Shown here piece by piece: positions 44,560 through 55,875 of a stretch of DNA of 64,000 nucleotides. This stretch comes from Eriocheir sinensis (taxonomy: Eukaryota > Arthropoda > Malacostraca > Decapoda > Varunidae), in NCBI RefSeq assembly GCF_024679095.1, contig NW_026110850.1, positions 371,001 through 435,000 on the forward strand, written 5' to 3'. The notes beneath the pieces were generated by a model. It made no database searches. It saw only the letters and a program-made list of their open reading frames with translations, and was not told the origin of the DNA. Within the stretch, counting starts at the first letter, position 1, and each line of letters opens with the position of its first letter. Both the position numbers and the translations under genes were made by a program.

Positions 44560-46285
44560 CTCGGTCACCTACCAGTGATCGCGACCTCGCGATCACTGCC
44601 ACTGCCACTGCCAAATTACCTTGCCGTGTCTGCACAACCAAATAATCGTGCAGGACATAGTTCCTCCTAATAAGGTAGCACATGACGACGAGACTGACGA
44701 ACATCAGAAACATTGGTACAAAAAATCCAGGGTACAGGTAGGGGAGATGCAAGTATTCAGGCAGCGTTTCCTCCAGGGTTTCCGCAAACTCTGTTTTGTT
44801 TGCGAAAGATAATGAATTAAGGGATAATTAAGGGATAAGAGATGCCGGAGAAGTGAATGTCATCGAGAGACCGTAGAGGAAACACTCGATGGGAAATATT
44901 GGCCGTGAAAACCAGACGGATCCGGGACGGGTACGTTGTTATGTTAGTGGAGCGGATATAGCATGCTTCCGCTATGGCATAGTGACCAGTAACCCGTTGA
45001 TAAGTGGTACCTTCCGGGCAGATGACTGATACATAGAATGACTGAGGGAAATAAAAATAATGCAGACCCTGAAAGTTCTTATGGAAAACAAGCGTTGGTG
45101 TTAGCTGCTTGTAGGGGCACAGGGAAAGAGCGTCAGACGCGTTCACCCGGGTGAGGGCGATCTCGCATACCCCTCCCCGAACTGGTAGGAAGGCAATGAG
45201 AGACGTAGAGCAATAGAAACGCCCGAAGACCGTCTCCTTGCAATATTGCAAGAGTGAGTAGCTACCCGTTGAATACAGAGCGAAATCCTTCGCGATTAGA
45301 ACAAGAGACGGGGACGTGTCCAGGGCTAACACACTGTCCTTAGCGGAAAAAGGGAACGGGACAATTTCGTGTCTCAAACACGTCCGCCGTCTGAAATGGA
45401 ACATGAATGATTATGGCATCGGGGGTGAGGCTGGACTCAATCAAGGGGTAAAAATATTGACTCATGTCCGGGGTGAATAAGGTGTGAGGCTATAATTTTG
45501 ATACCCGATATGGACAGTCGTTCTCAAATCGTGTAGAGGGAACAAGGCAGGTGTGACTCAACCGTGCGCTGCATCAACCATGTTGCTAAAAACCTGCTGA
45601 TTTGCCGTTGCGACAGAGTTAATGACGTTTTCCAATACATGCAAGGCCTGGTCTAGGAGGAGAAACTGATGCACCTGGTCGATCTGCTTGACAACTATGT
45701 TGATAACTTCTACCATCTTATTTGTTTGCTGTAGTAGTTCCTCAATGTGAGTATGTAACCGCGCAAGTTTTCTACAATTGGCGTTGATCACCCTGCGATT
45801 TCGGGCAGCAAAGGAAAGTACATGAGCGTAGTGGTCCCGCAAATCGCGCACGTCCTCGTCGGTTGCCGTACCGAAGAGAAACTTTAAGGCGGACCCAACG
45901 ATGTTGAGCAACCCCCTCTTTACCCGAGAGTGAACGGAGTGAAACTATAATCCATGTCTACCTCATCAACTTTTCCCCGTAAGAACAGAATCCTATCCTC
46001 CAATAACTGAAAAAGATTCAGAGAGTTGGGACTAGAAGGTGCCTTTGATTCCCTAGTCTTGGTAGCCCGTATGGCGTCTGCCATGCCGAGTAGTTTCTCT
46101 GAGACTATCCTGATTGTGTCAGTTGTGTTGGTCAAGGAAGTATATGGATATTTTACGAGGAGCACATCTTCTATGAGGAAGACCTCTCCTATGTGTGCCG
46201 TGAGGGCGCCAGGCCTCAGGTGGATGGGTGTCGTTGCAAGCAGGGAGCCGAGGGACAACAAGATGATCAGAAAACGCAACATCAT
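44560..46285 (-). pseudogene. env: env-like gene of the LTR element, fragmented
   Basis: Four broken segments are seen on the minus strand. 46285-45920 starts with a hydrophobic signal peptide (MMLRFLIILLSLGSLLA). 45911-45558 follows a furin-type RVKR site and has a Gly-rich hydrophobic start (GLLNIVG), then FLFGTATDEDV and a long coiled segment, the layout of baculovirus F-type and errantivirus fusion proteins. 45404-44817 is a Cys-containing ectodomain. 44812-44549 carries a transmembrane segment (PMFLMFVSLVVMCYLI) and a short tail. A frameshift lies just before the RVKR site, and stops lie at 45550-45405. Confidence 0.78.
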
Positions 46286-46326
46286 GATCTGAAAGTGGTG
46301 GGAATGAAGTATTTAAACCCGTGGTC

Positions 46327-46995
46327 TCAAGTTATAGCTATGGGTGTTGGGATTATCTTGTTGAACATTTGACTCTGAGGGGAATTACCAATATCAAGGT
46401 CCAAAAGTGAGGGAATTACTTTCAGACGATCACTGTAAACTTCTAGACTGACTCCACTATTCGACTCGAGAACCTCGAACCGATTTCCCCTGACATTCCG
46501 AACAACTCGGTAAGGACCCACAAATCTAGCCCCCAGTTTCGAACTCCTTTCCGCTTGCTTAATCATGACTGAGTCACCCTCTTTTAATTCCACCAGGACG
46601 GCCTGTTTGTGTTGTTTTGACATCATTTCAACCTTCGTAGCTTTTAACGTACAGGGGAGGCGGTGGCTGAGTCGTCAAAGTAACGGCCTCGTGTTCAGGA
46701 GGACGCGAGTTCAATCCTCGCCCGGTGCCACCAAGCTGGGATTTTTCAGCCGCCGCCGAGTGGCTTAAAACTACCCACATGCTGTCCAGAAGACCACCTA
46801 TCAACCCGGACTCTAGATTCTAGGATCAAAGATGAGCTGTGGGAGGGCAGCATGAGCCAATGCAAGATGGCGCCACTATAAACACTCGCCTGCGCCAGAA
46901 CGGGCTGGGCCGACCATCAGGACCTACCGGAAAGAAGCCTTGGACCGACCATCAGGATCCACCTGGAAGAAGCCTACCGGCGCAATAGGCTGCAA

Positions 46996-47031
<36 letters not shown>

Positions 47032-48400
47032 ACCTCTGAGTGTATCTTGGAAAACATGCATCTGCTGTTGTGCGTACCTATCAATGTTGTAGAGAGGTTG
47101 TTGTGGTTTTGATAGGACGTCGTACGGAAGACTTTTCTCCACCCCATATAAGATGTAGTAGGGAGACTTCCCCGTAGAGTCGTTTACCGACGTATTTATG
47201 GAAGCGGCTATATGCGATAGCCAATCCTCCCAGTTATCGTGGAGATCGTTCACGATAGGCCTGAGGACCTGTAAGATTTTCCTATTAGCCCTCTCCGCCA
47301 ACCCATTAGCAGCTGGCTGGTAAGCTGTGATGAAGGATTGCGTGATGTTAAGCTGAGCGCATATTTCGCTCAATACTGTTCCTGAACCCGGTGCCATTGT
47401 CACTCAAAAGAATTCGAGGAGACGAATGTGGACACAACACGTGAGTCACGAGGGCATGGGCCACGCGTGTGGCTGTCTTGTCCTTGAGGGGCGCTAGAAC
47501 TAGAAACCTAGAGAACCGGTCGAAGCACACCAATAAGTAGCGCGAACCATGTTGGCTCTGGGGGAGCTGTAATAAGTCTATATTAACAACATCCCAAGGC
47601 GCCTCTGGTACTGGGTATTGCAACATAGGTGCTGGCCCTTTTACGGACCCCTTGTGCTTAGCACAAACGAAGCAATGTGCGACAGGTTTTTCTACATCAA
47701 CCCGTAATGTGAGCCAGTAGAATTTTCGTCTGGTGACAGATAGCGTCTTGTCTCTTCCTGGGTGACCCGAAATGGGTATGTTATGGACCAGCTTAAGCGT
47801 CACGGGGACGTATTTGTCTGGGACGACCAGCTGTTCTATAGGTACAGGTTTGGTTGGCCATGACCTACAAAGACTGTTGTCCTCTGATAGGAAGAATTGC
47901 GAAAAGGGAACTGGCAATTCAGGAAGGTTTGATTCGTCTCCCGACTCGAGGGCGTAAATTAACCTCTTCCACACCGGGCGGTCTCGCCGAGCAGTGTGTA
48001 GCTCAGGTGAAGTGAAGTTGTGGATGACCTCTGGGGTGGTAATCGCGCCTATCGGAATATTCCGAGATAAGGCATCTGCGACCACATTTGTTTTCCCGGT
48101 GATATATTTTATCTCCGCATTGTATGCTTGGATCGTTAAGAACCATCTTGCCAGACGACCGTGTAGGTTTTTACCCTTGAAAAGATCAGTTATGGCCGCG
48201 TGGTCCGTATACACCACAATTATGTACCCCATCACTATGTCTCGAAAATGCTTCAGAGCCCACACAATGGCAAGAGCCTCTAGGTGGGTAACAGAATAGT
48301 TCTTTTCCGGAGCTGTTAGAACTCGACTGGCGAACGCTATTACATGCTTTTTGCCGGACTTATCTGTTTGCATGAAAGCGGCTCCTAGTCCACTAACCGA
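46327..48400 (-). pseudogene. pol: pol remnant: RNase H and integrase of the LTR element
   Basis: From 48373 the frame reads VIAFASRVLTAPEKNY, THLEALAIVWALKHFR with the RNase H Glu, YTDHAAI and NVVADALSRNIP. Integrase follows: HPGRDKTLSVTRRKFYW, CFVCAKHKG, VVNIDLLQLP with the first Asp, LLSDNGTGF with the second Asp, then after a frameshift at about 47390 QPAANGLAERANRKI with the Glu. The frame is cut by a SINE at 47030. The GPY/F module (FVGPYRVVRNVRGNRFEVL) is at 46560-46440. The first RNase H Asp region is at the deletion junction. Confidence 0.88.
46649..47029 (+). mobile_element. tRNA-derived SINE, family 2, with poly-A tail
   Basis: The head looks like a whole tRNA including the 3' ccacca: A box TGGCTGAGTCG (46664-46674) and B box near 46708-46718 (agttcaatcct). 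A tRNA-unrelated body with an imperfect repeat (cgaccatcagga) and a 31-base A tail (46999-47029) follow. The flanks taac on both sides give a short target duplication. It is inserted in the integrase on the opposite strand. Confidence 0.85.
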
Positions 48401-48402
48401 AC

Positions 48403-48677
48403 CGAGAGCGACTACTGTTGTGTGTCAGTCGTACTCTCGTGAAGGAGTGACGAGTTACAGGTTGGAGAATAATTGTTACAATTGGTCACGTATGTCAAGG
48501 TAACCTCTACGCACGATGAAATGCTTTGTATATAAAACTGAGACGGTAAACACTGACGGATGACATTCCTATAAGGTGGCGTGATCTATCTGTCGTTTTT
48601 TTTCCATTGACAATTGTATGCCTAATTCGTGGTGATACTAAATAATAATAATAATACATTGATATCCTACTATAACA
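48403..48677 (-). repeat. 5' LTR, 3'-truncated
   Basis: It matches positions 44208-44556 of the other LTR and lacks about 110 bp at its 3' end, because of the internal deletion. Confidence 0.88.
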
Positions 48678-49208
48678 TCAGCCACCCATGGTCTTAATTT
48701 CTCCCATTCCTCTCGGTAAGCTCTCCCATCACTATACGAAGTTTTCCATTTACCCATGTCAGTTTAGATGAATGACAAATTAGCTGCTCATGTAATTTTC
48801 AGCGCCTTTAGAAACCAAGCTCAACTTTCCCAATACGTAGGACGCGTGTCAGCCGCGACGGACTTTTAACTTTACAACCTGAGGGGAGCAGGGAGAGGGA
48901 AGGGACGGAGGAGTGCGTGACAAAGGGTGCGTAAAGACCGGTACCAAACACGTAACGAATGATGTCCATATTATCAAGTGCATTAGATGCTCTTAATCAC
49001 ATGTCCTTTTGCGCTAACATCATATTATCTTTATTTCTTTGGGAGCCATTAATAATATTTTAAATAACAGCAGGATACATGCTGAACATTAGAAAAAAGG
49101 CCAATAAAAGTCTAAAATACGGTTGGCCTCTGGACCTAAATTTTTTGAAGGTCATTGTACCTCTAAAAAAGCCAAATTGGCCTTTTAAGGCCAACTTTGG
49201 CAGCCCTG

Positions 49209-49292
49209 CTCGGTAGAGGCGGGTGGGCATGTCTCGGGGTAGCGGGGTGTCGTGGTCATGCCCCGGCGGCAGGCAGGGGGCACCGTCAGGGA
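49209..49292 (-). pseudogene. Host gene exon, first half (before the hAT insertion)
   Basis: The acceptor acacgtctgctccag opens a frame completing a phase-1 codon: PDGAPCLPPGHDHDTPLP, then RDMPTRLYR, ending in the target duplication. With one duplication and the insert removed, the frame runs without a break into VLHQGRVRQHQ at 43918 and ends in phase 0. As assembled, the exon is disrupted. Confidence 0.65.
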
Positions 49293-49645
49293 CTGGAGCA
49301 GACGTGTTAATGCTTGTGTGTGATAGCACTGCGGGGGATGAATAAAATTATGTGCACAACAAGGGGAACTGTTAAGGTTAGAAACAGAGAGACGGTTGAT
49401 TTGCGGGGGATACATTATGTAAGCAATGCCGGTTTTCTGCACAGTAGAGCTAGCAAATGTTGCAGCATAAAGAAGGGAGATAAACTTGTGTGGTGGACTG
49501 TTGCAAATAATTAAATGTTCATCTTGTGTAAGGATCTATAGGAAGGAGAGAGACTTGAAGGTACGACAAGACATAAAGAAGGGAGACAGGCGTGTGTGTA
49601 AAAGTCCAGATAGATGAGAGACTTAAAGCTACAACACCCACCCAC
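49293..49645. other. Intron sequence, nothing recognised
   Basis: It lies between two host exons. A short degenerate repeat around agaagggagac (49470 and 49575) is the only structure seen. Confidence 0.4.
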
Positions 49646-49730
49646 CCTGAAGCAGCAAGGAGCCACCATGTGTGTGGGGCAGGATGAGCTCTGGCGGCTC
49701 CGGGCTGCTTTGAGTGTCCAGGGAGATGTT
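49646..49730 (-). CDS. Host gene exon (minus), 85 bp
   Basis: An acceptor ending caacaattaccag leads to NISLDTQSSPEPPELILP and HTHGGSLLLQ, with a donor after cagg (gtgggt), phase 1. The next exon at 49292 supplies exactly the two missing bases. Ser/Pro-rich, probably a disordered linker. Confidence 0.58.
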
Positions 49731-50235
49731 CTGGTAATTGTTGCGCAGCTGTTGGGGAGGAACTGGAGGTCAACAACACAGAAAAAGAAAACTATACTAC
49801 TTAATGAATCCTAGTTAGTCACTGAGTTAGTTAGCTTGACTAAAAAAATATATGCCAGTATTTTCAGACGTTTCCGCCTCTCATGTCAACGATTTCTAAA
49901 GGCCAGTAAAAGAGATTGGTCGGAATCTAATGAGTGTTATTGAGGTTCATTTTATAGCAAGGCTAAACAACACCAAGGTCATAAAACTGCCCTCGAAAAT
50001 GCCTACGTACAAGTCCTATGAAAGCCTTGTTAAATCTGAAAGGTTTAAGAACATGACCCCAAGACACACTATTGCCACCACTCTGTCCCACCTTCACCGG
50101 TGTCTCCATGAGCTCTGAAAAATTCAAGATCTGGGTGAGGTTCTGGGGGGGAGGCCACGTCGCTGGGGTCCCTGAGGAGGCCCAGCACTAGCCACCACAG
50201 CACCACCGCCGCACCGTGCCACCACCACACATCAC

Positions 50236-50273
50236 CGAACCCTGCTCCGATGACAGTCCTCCCTCCAGGGCGT
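50236..50273 (-). CDS. Host gene exon (minus), 38 bp
   Basis: The acceptor tctttcactccatcag is good. The frame DALEGGLSSEQGS is entered in phase 1 and left in phase 0 with a weak donor (tcg, then gtgatg), which fits both neighbours. If this donor is not used, the frame ends at a stop about 40 bases downstream. Confidence 0.45.
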
Positions 50274-50626
50274 CTGATGGAGTGAAAGACAGAAAGAGTA
50301 AGGAAAAGAATACTTGTAGGAGGAGTGGAAGGTGCTGCAGTGTGCTAATATTTCTGAGACAAGATATAAAAGGACAAGAAGTGCTCAGTAAAATATTCAA
50401 CAGGAGACTCAGAGATAAGTTCACAGAAGGAATAAGGAAACTAGGACTTGACAGAGGTGTTGACATTTCCAGACAGAAGGAGAAGAAGGATAAAAGTAAA
50501 GACAAGAAGTGCTCGGTAAAATAACACTTGGTGGAGGAGAGGAAAATACTGAATAGTTTTAATATTTATAATGAAGAAGGATAAGAAAGGTAAGAATTAG
50601 TGCTGGGTAAAATTCTCCACACTCAC

Positions 50627-50695
50627 CGATGCCGGCTGTGTTTCCGCCCAGCTCTGTCCCCATCAGGGAGTCGTTCACGGAGGGCGACTCGGAGC
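50627..50695 (-). CDS. Host gene exon (minus), 69 bp
   Basis: An acceptor (ttgccatcatcag) and a consensus donor (gcatcg, then gtgagt) bound an exon reading SESPSVNDSLMGTELGG, NTAGI. It enters and leaves in phase 1. Ser-rich and hydrophilic; the family is unknown. Confidence 0.55.
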
Positions 50696-50699
50696 CTGA

Positions 50700-51010
50700 T
50701 GATGGCAATTAAAGGGGAGGGAGTGCGCAAGTCCTCGTTTCCGTAACCTAGAAGTACAAAGTGAACGGTCAAATACGAAACAGAACTTCAACCAAGAAAT
50801 AGCTAGAAAAAAATAAGAAAAAAGCAGGGACAAAACAGGAAGAGGAATGAATTGGCAAAGTTCTATGAGTCATCCCCAAAGGCACTCTTCCATCCATGTG
50901 ATAGGGCCTCCAGGGGCGTGGGGTGCGTGGGGTGTGAAGGCAGAAGAGGTGGGCAAGTGCGGCACTTAGTGCGGTAGTACCACATCACAAAAAAAGTACA
51001 TAATATACAC
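50700..51010. other. Intron sequence, nothing recognised
   Basis: Mixed composition without an open frame or repeat of note. A LINE fragment begins at about 51018. Confidence 0.4.
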
Positions 51011-51017
51011 AAACACA

Positions 51018-52320
51018 TAATGAATCACCTTGACGCAAACAACATCCTTACTGATTCACAACACGGCTTTTGACCTAAACGCTCATGTGAATCGCAACTC
51101 ATTACTACATATCACGACATCACGAGACTACTTGACCGACGTGACATTAAACAAGTTGAAAATATTGTTTTAGATTTTGCCAAAGCCTTCGACAAAGTCC
51201 CGAACAAAAGACTATTCTTCACTGGATCACTGCATTTCTTATTAACCGGACTCAACGTGTTCTTCTTGACGGATCTTCATCCGACACTGTCCCTGTTTCT
51301 TCAGGTGTCCCACAAGGCACCGTTCTAGGCCCCCTTCTTTTCCTCCTGTTACATTAATGATCTTCCACTGTCAACGCCTAACTCTTCCACTAGACTATTT
51401 TCCGACGATAGTTTACTGTTTAGAGCAGTGAAGACAACTGACGACTGCAGACTACTACAAAACGACTTGGACGCCCTCCAGGCAGATGCACTTCCGACCA
51501 GACAAATGCAAACTATTAAGATTCACCAGAGCGCACAACCCCATCCATCACGCCTACACTCTCCACAATTCAAATTTAGAATCAGTTCACACACACAAGT
51601 ACCTTGGCATTCATCTCTCAACTAACTTGAAATTCAACACCCACATAGGCCATATCAGTGCCACAGCCAACAGAACACTGGGGTTCCTGAGGAGGAATTA
51701 ACATAACTGCACATCTGACATTAAACACATAGCTTATGACACACTTATGAGACAAACACTGGAATACTGCTCAACGGTGTGGGATCCTTACACACACATA
51801 AACATTGATAGGTTAGAACAAATCAACATCAAGGCGGCAAGGTTCATTACAAACAATTACACACGAACGCCTGGCATCACAACACGGATCAAACAACAGA
51901 TAAACATGGAACCTCTTCACATACGCAGACAAGCACACAGACTTACACTTATGTACAAGATCACAAACACTCACATTGACATTGACCCACAAACATACCT
52001 ACACAAGGCAAACAGTCAACGTACTCGTAACACATATATAAATACCAAACATATCATACTAACACTGACGCATACAAGCACTCACACTTTCCACGCACCA
52101 TACGTGACTGGAACAGCCTCCCTCAACAGATTTTAGACTGCGATACAATAGACTCATTCAAAAAACAAATACACACTCACTTGTCACCACAACACACCAA
52201 CACTAACAATTACATTTGATTCACTTCCCTCCCCTGCACACTCGGCTCCCCCGTCCCCCTAACAGCCAACAAATATGCGTGTTATGCACCATACAGGTGC
52301 CCTGCGCATTATTATCCAGA
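51018..52320 (+). mobile_element. LINE fragment, RT to 3' end
   Basis: It reads LTDSQHGF then stop, VLDFAKAFDKVPNKRL, SGVPQGTVLGPLLFLL, LFSDDSLLFRA (FSDD instead of FADD), PDKCKLLRFTRAHNP, KYLGIHLSTNLKFNTH, LEYCSTVWDP and an Asn/Thr-rich C terminus. The 3' end is attattatccagatccagat. It is Thr/His-rich because of a strong CA codon bias. Several stops and frameshifts. Confidence 0.85.
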
Positions 52321-53030
52321 TCCAGATACCGCACTACCGCAAAATTTCTGAAAATACCGCACTACCGCGGACCGCACAAAAAAATCCTGCGGTACTTTTT
52401 TGCGATACTTTGAAAACTATCGAAGATGACATTTGCAGAGCGACATTGTTCAGATTTTTTTTTTTTTTTTTTTTTACGGTGAGTCGGACTCAATCAGTCA
52501 ATCGATATCAGTCATCAGAATCAGTGATTCAATCATTCTGGCTTTTCAGTTATTGTTCAAAATCAAATACTAAATAGACAGACTAAACTACTACGCTGCG
52601 AGTCTTCTTTAAGAGTGTGGAGGTGGAATTTTAAGGTGAGGCCTTGGTGGATTATACAGAGCAGGAAAGGAATAGCATTGCACAAGTGGGAGCAATGGTG
52701 GAGGGACATCAGGGGATGCTAGTGGGTGGATGTGGTAATAAACCTCTTAAAAAGAGGTGGAATGATTTGGACTGGTGAGAAAAAAAACAATACGCAGGTA
52801 ATCAACGACATGGCAGCTGATTGGGTGGATGAACATTGGGCGGATTATTATTATTATTATAATGGAGGTACATAAGAGGAAGCTGTTGGGTGGACGTGGA
52901 CCCCAGGAATGGCTGGAGTGAGTTAGGCTGTACACAGATACTAGCATTAAAACATATCCTGACCCTGAAAACATCGCTCCCGAGCCTCAACACAGATTCA
53001 GAGCCTTAACTTAACCACAGTGCACGACAC
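52321..53030. other. Intergenic or intron sequence with simple repeats
   Basis: Repeated taccgcactaccgc at 52325-52370, a T run at 52456-52474 and a short TTA run at 52845. No gene recognised. Confidence 0.4.
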
Positions 53031-53034
53031 TCAC

Positions 53035-53096
53035 CGTCACCTGAACGACAAGTGTCTCCGCTGCCTCCACACCGTCCCCACAGCCTTCACAGGCCA
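53035..53096 (-). CDS. Weak candidate exon (minus)
   Basis: A consensus donor (gtgacg, then gtgagt) follows an open frame NLACEGCGDGVEAAETL and VVQVT. There is no pyrimidine-rich acceptor upstream on the minus strand, as that side is purine-rich. It could be a first exon or a chance match. Confidence 0.2.
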
Positions 53097-53099
53097 AGT

Positions 53100-53560
53100 T
53101 CCCTCCTTGACTGACAACTGTTCTCCTCCTCTCCTCCCTCTTGCGCTCCCCCTCCCCTCCCCCTTCATTTAGGATCGGTTATTCCCCCTTACTCCTTCTC
53201 CTTTCTTTTTTCTCTTCAACTTCATAACTATCACTACTTCCTCCTCCCGCTCCCTCTCCTTCCACTCCCTCTCTATAATATCCTAATAACCCCTTTTCCC
53301 TTTCCTCCTCCAACTACGTACCTATCACTTCACCTCTTCCTCCTCCTTCGACCTTGTTTCCTAATTACCTCCTCCTCCTCCTCCTCCTCGTTCCTTAGTT
53401 CCCTCCCACTCTCCTCTTTAACACTTGCTGCTCCTCCAGCTACATAACTATCCATACCTAACCATCATTTCACTACTCCTTCCTCTTCCTCCATGTTTCA
53501 TTACCTTCCCCTCCTCCTCCTCCTGTTCCTCCTTCCTAATAATTTAATAACTCTACTCAC
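53100..53560. repeat. Polypyrimidine (TCC/CTC) tract
   Basis: About 450 bp of C/T-rich sequence on the plus strand. Confidence 0.85.
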
Positions 53561-54308
53561 CATTTTCAGACGTCAAATTCTCTTTGCAAATTAGCGTTGA
53601 CAAGCGCTAAGTCGCTCCTCTGGCCAGGGAAGTGAAGGGGAAATCAAAACTGTAGTGGTAATAGGGACTAAGACGCCAGGCTGGGAACGGACCAATTGTT
53701 TTCCTGCGCTGTGCTTGTATGGGCTATAAACGACCCCCGCAGAGGTGGACATTGTGTGTCAGGGCTCTCGGGGTGCAGGCAACAGTCCGGCTACAGCTGC
53801 ATCTTCTGGTGGATAAGAGGAGGTGGGAGTTACAGCATTGTGAAAGAGGAACAGGAGGAGGTAATGAAATTAGGTGGAGGAGGAGGAGGTGGAGGTAGTG
53901 AAGTGGTTGTTCTGTATATTGAGAATAAGGAGAAGCGAGAGTGGAGAGTTAAAAGGCATCATGAGAGGAACAGGAGCAGGAGAAGGAGGAGGAGGAAGAG
54001 GCGATAAAGAAACGAGGACGAAGAAGAAATGCTAGCACGCTGGTTGTGTTTTCCCGCCTAGCTAATCAGTGACAGCCTCGCGGTGATGGGAGGTCAGGCA
54101 AACGAACACCAATTTATATGTAAGCAAGCCACGTCGCCTGTAACTGGAATGTGTCTGAGGTCATTATTGATTTCACGCAATTGTTTTGGAGTGAAATTGC
54201 ATAAAAAATCAAACTCGTCCTGTAATCATGTTTCTATTATCGGCACTGAACTGTTTGTCCTACCTAACGTCGCGATGTATTATGTAGTACTGTAAACGTT
54301 GATTTTGA
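53561..54308. other. No convincing gene
   Basis: A purine-rich patch (53810-54005) gives a Gly/Glu/Arg-rich open frame that looks compositional. The rest is unremarkable. Confidence 0.35.
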
Positions 54309-54318
54309 ACGGCAAACA

Positions 54319-54366
<48 letters not shown>
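54309..54366. repeat. (ACGC)n tetranucleotide microsatellite
   Basis: About 14 units of CACG/ACGC directly before a CT run. Confidence 0.95.
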
Positions 54367-54367
54367 C

Positions 54368-55875
<1,508 letters not shown>

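Larger units (their letters stand above)
44098..48677 (-). mobile_element. Env-bearing Gypsy/errantivirus-like LTR retrotransposon, internally deleted
   Basis: LTRs on the minus strand start TGTTATAGTAGG (48677 and 44556). The 3' LTR is full length, ending TAACA at 44098. The 5' LTR is cut short at about 48403, where it joins RNase H sequence directly, so gag, protease and RT are gone. RNase H, integrase and an env-like region remain. The LTRs differ at about a dozen positions over 275 bp by eye (4-5%). No clear target duplication was found at the outer edges (cacctc and tcagcc). Confidence 0.88.
43927..49208. mobile_element. hAT-like DNA transposon inserted in a coding exon (contains an LTR element)
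   Basis: The ends are CAGGGTTGCCAG (left) and, in reverse complement, CAGGGCTGCCAA (right), typical hAT termini. They are bracketed by exact 8-bp duplications ctcggtag at 43919-43926 and 49209-49216. Subtracting the LTR retrotransposon leaves about 700 bp without transposase, so it is non-autonomous. Reading the exon into the right end adds about 45 codons before a stop. Confidence 0.8.

Noticed and set aside
50188..50235. Extension of the 50273 exon to a stop, making it terminal
   Set aside because: Possible, but the 49646 exon follows in matching phase if the weak donor at 50236 is used; the spliced version explains more.
53696..54007. Gly/Glu/Arg-rich open frame on the plus strand
   Set aside because: Purine-rich low complexity, with no splice signals or recognisable domain.
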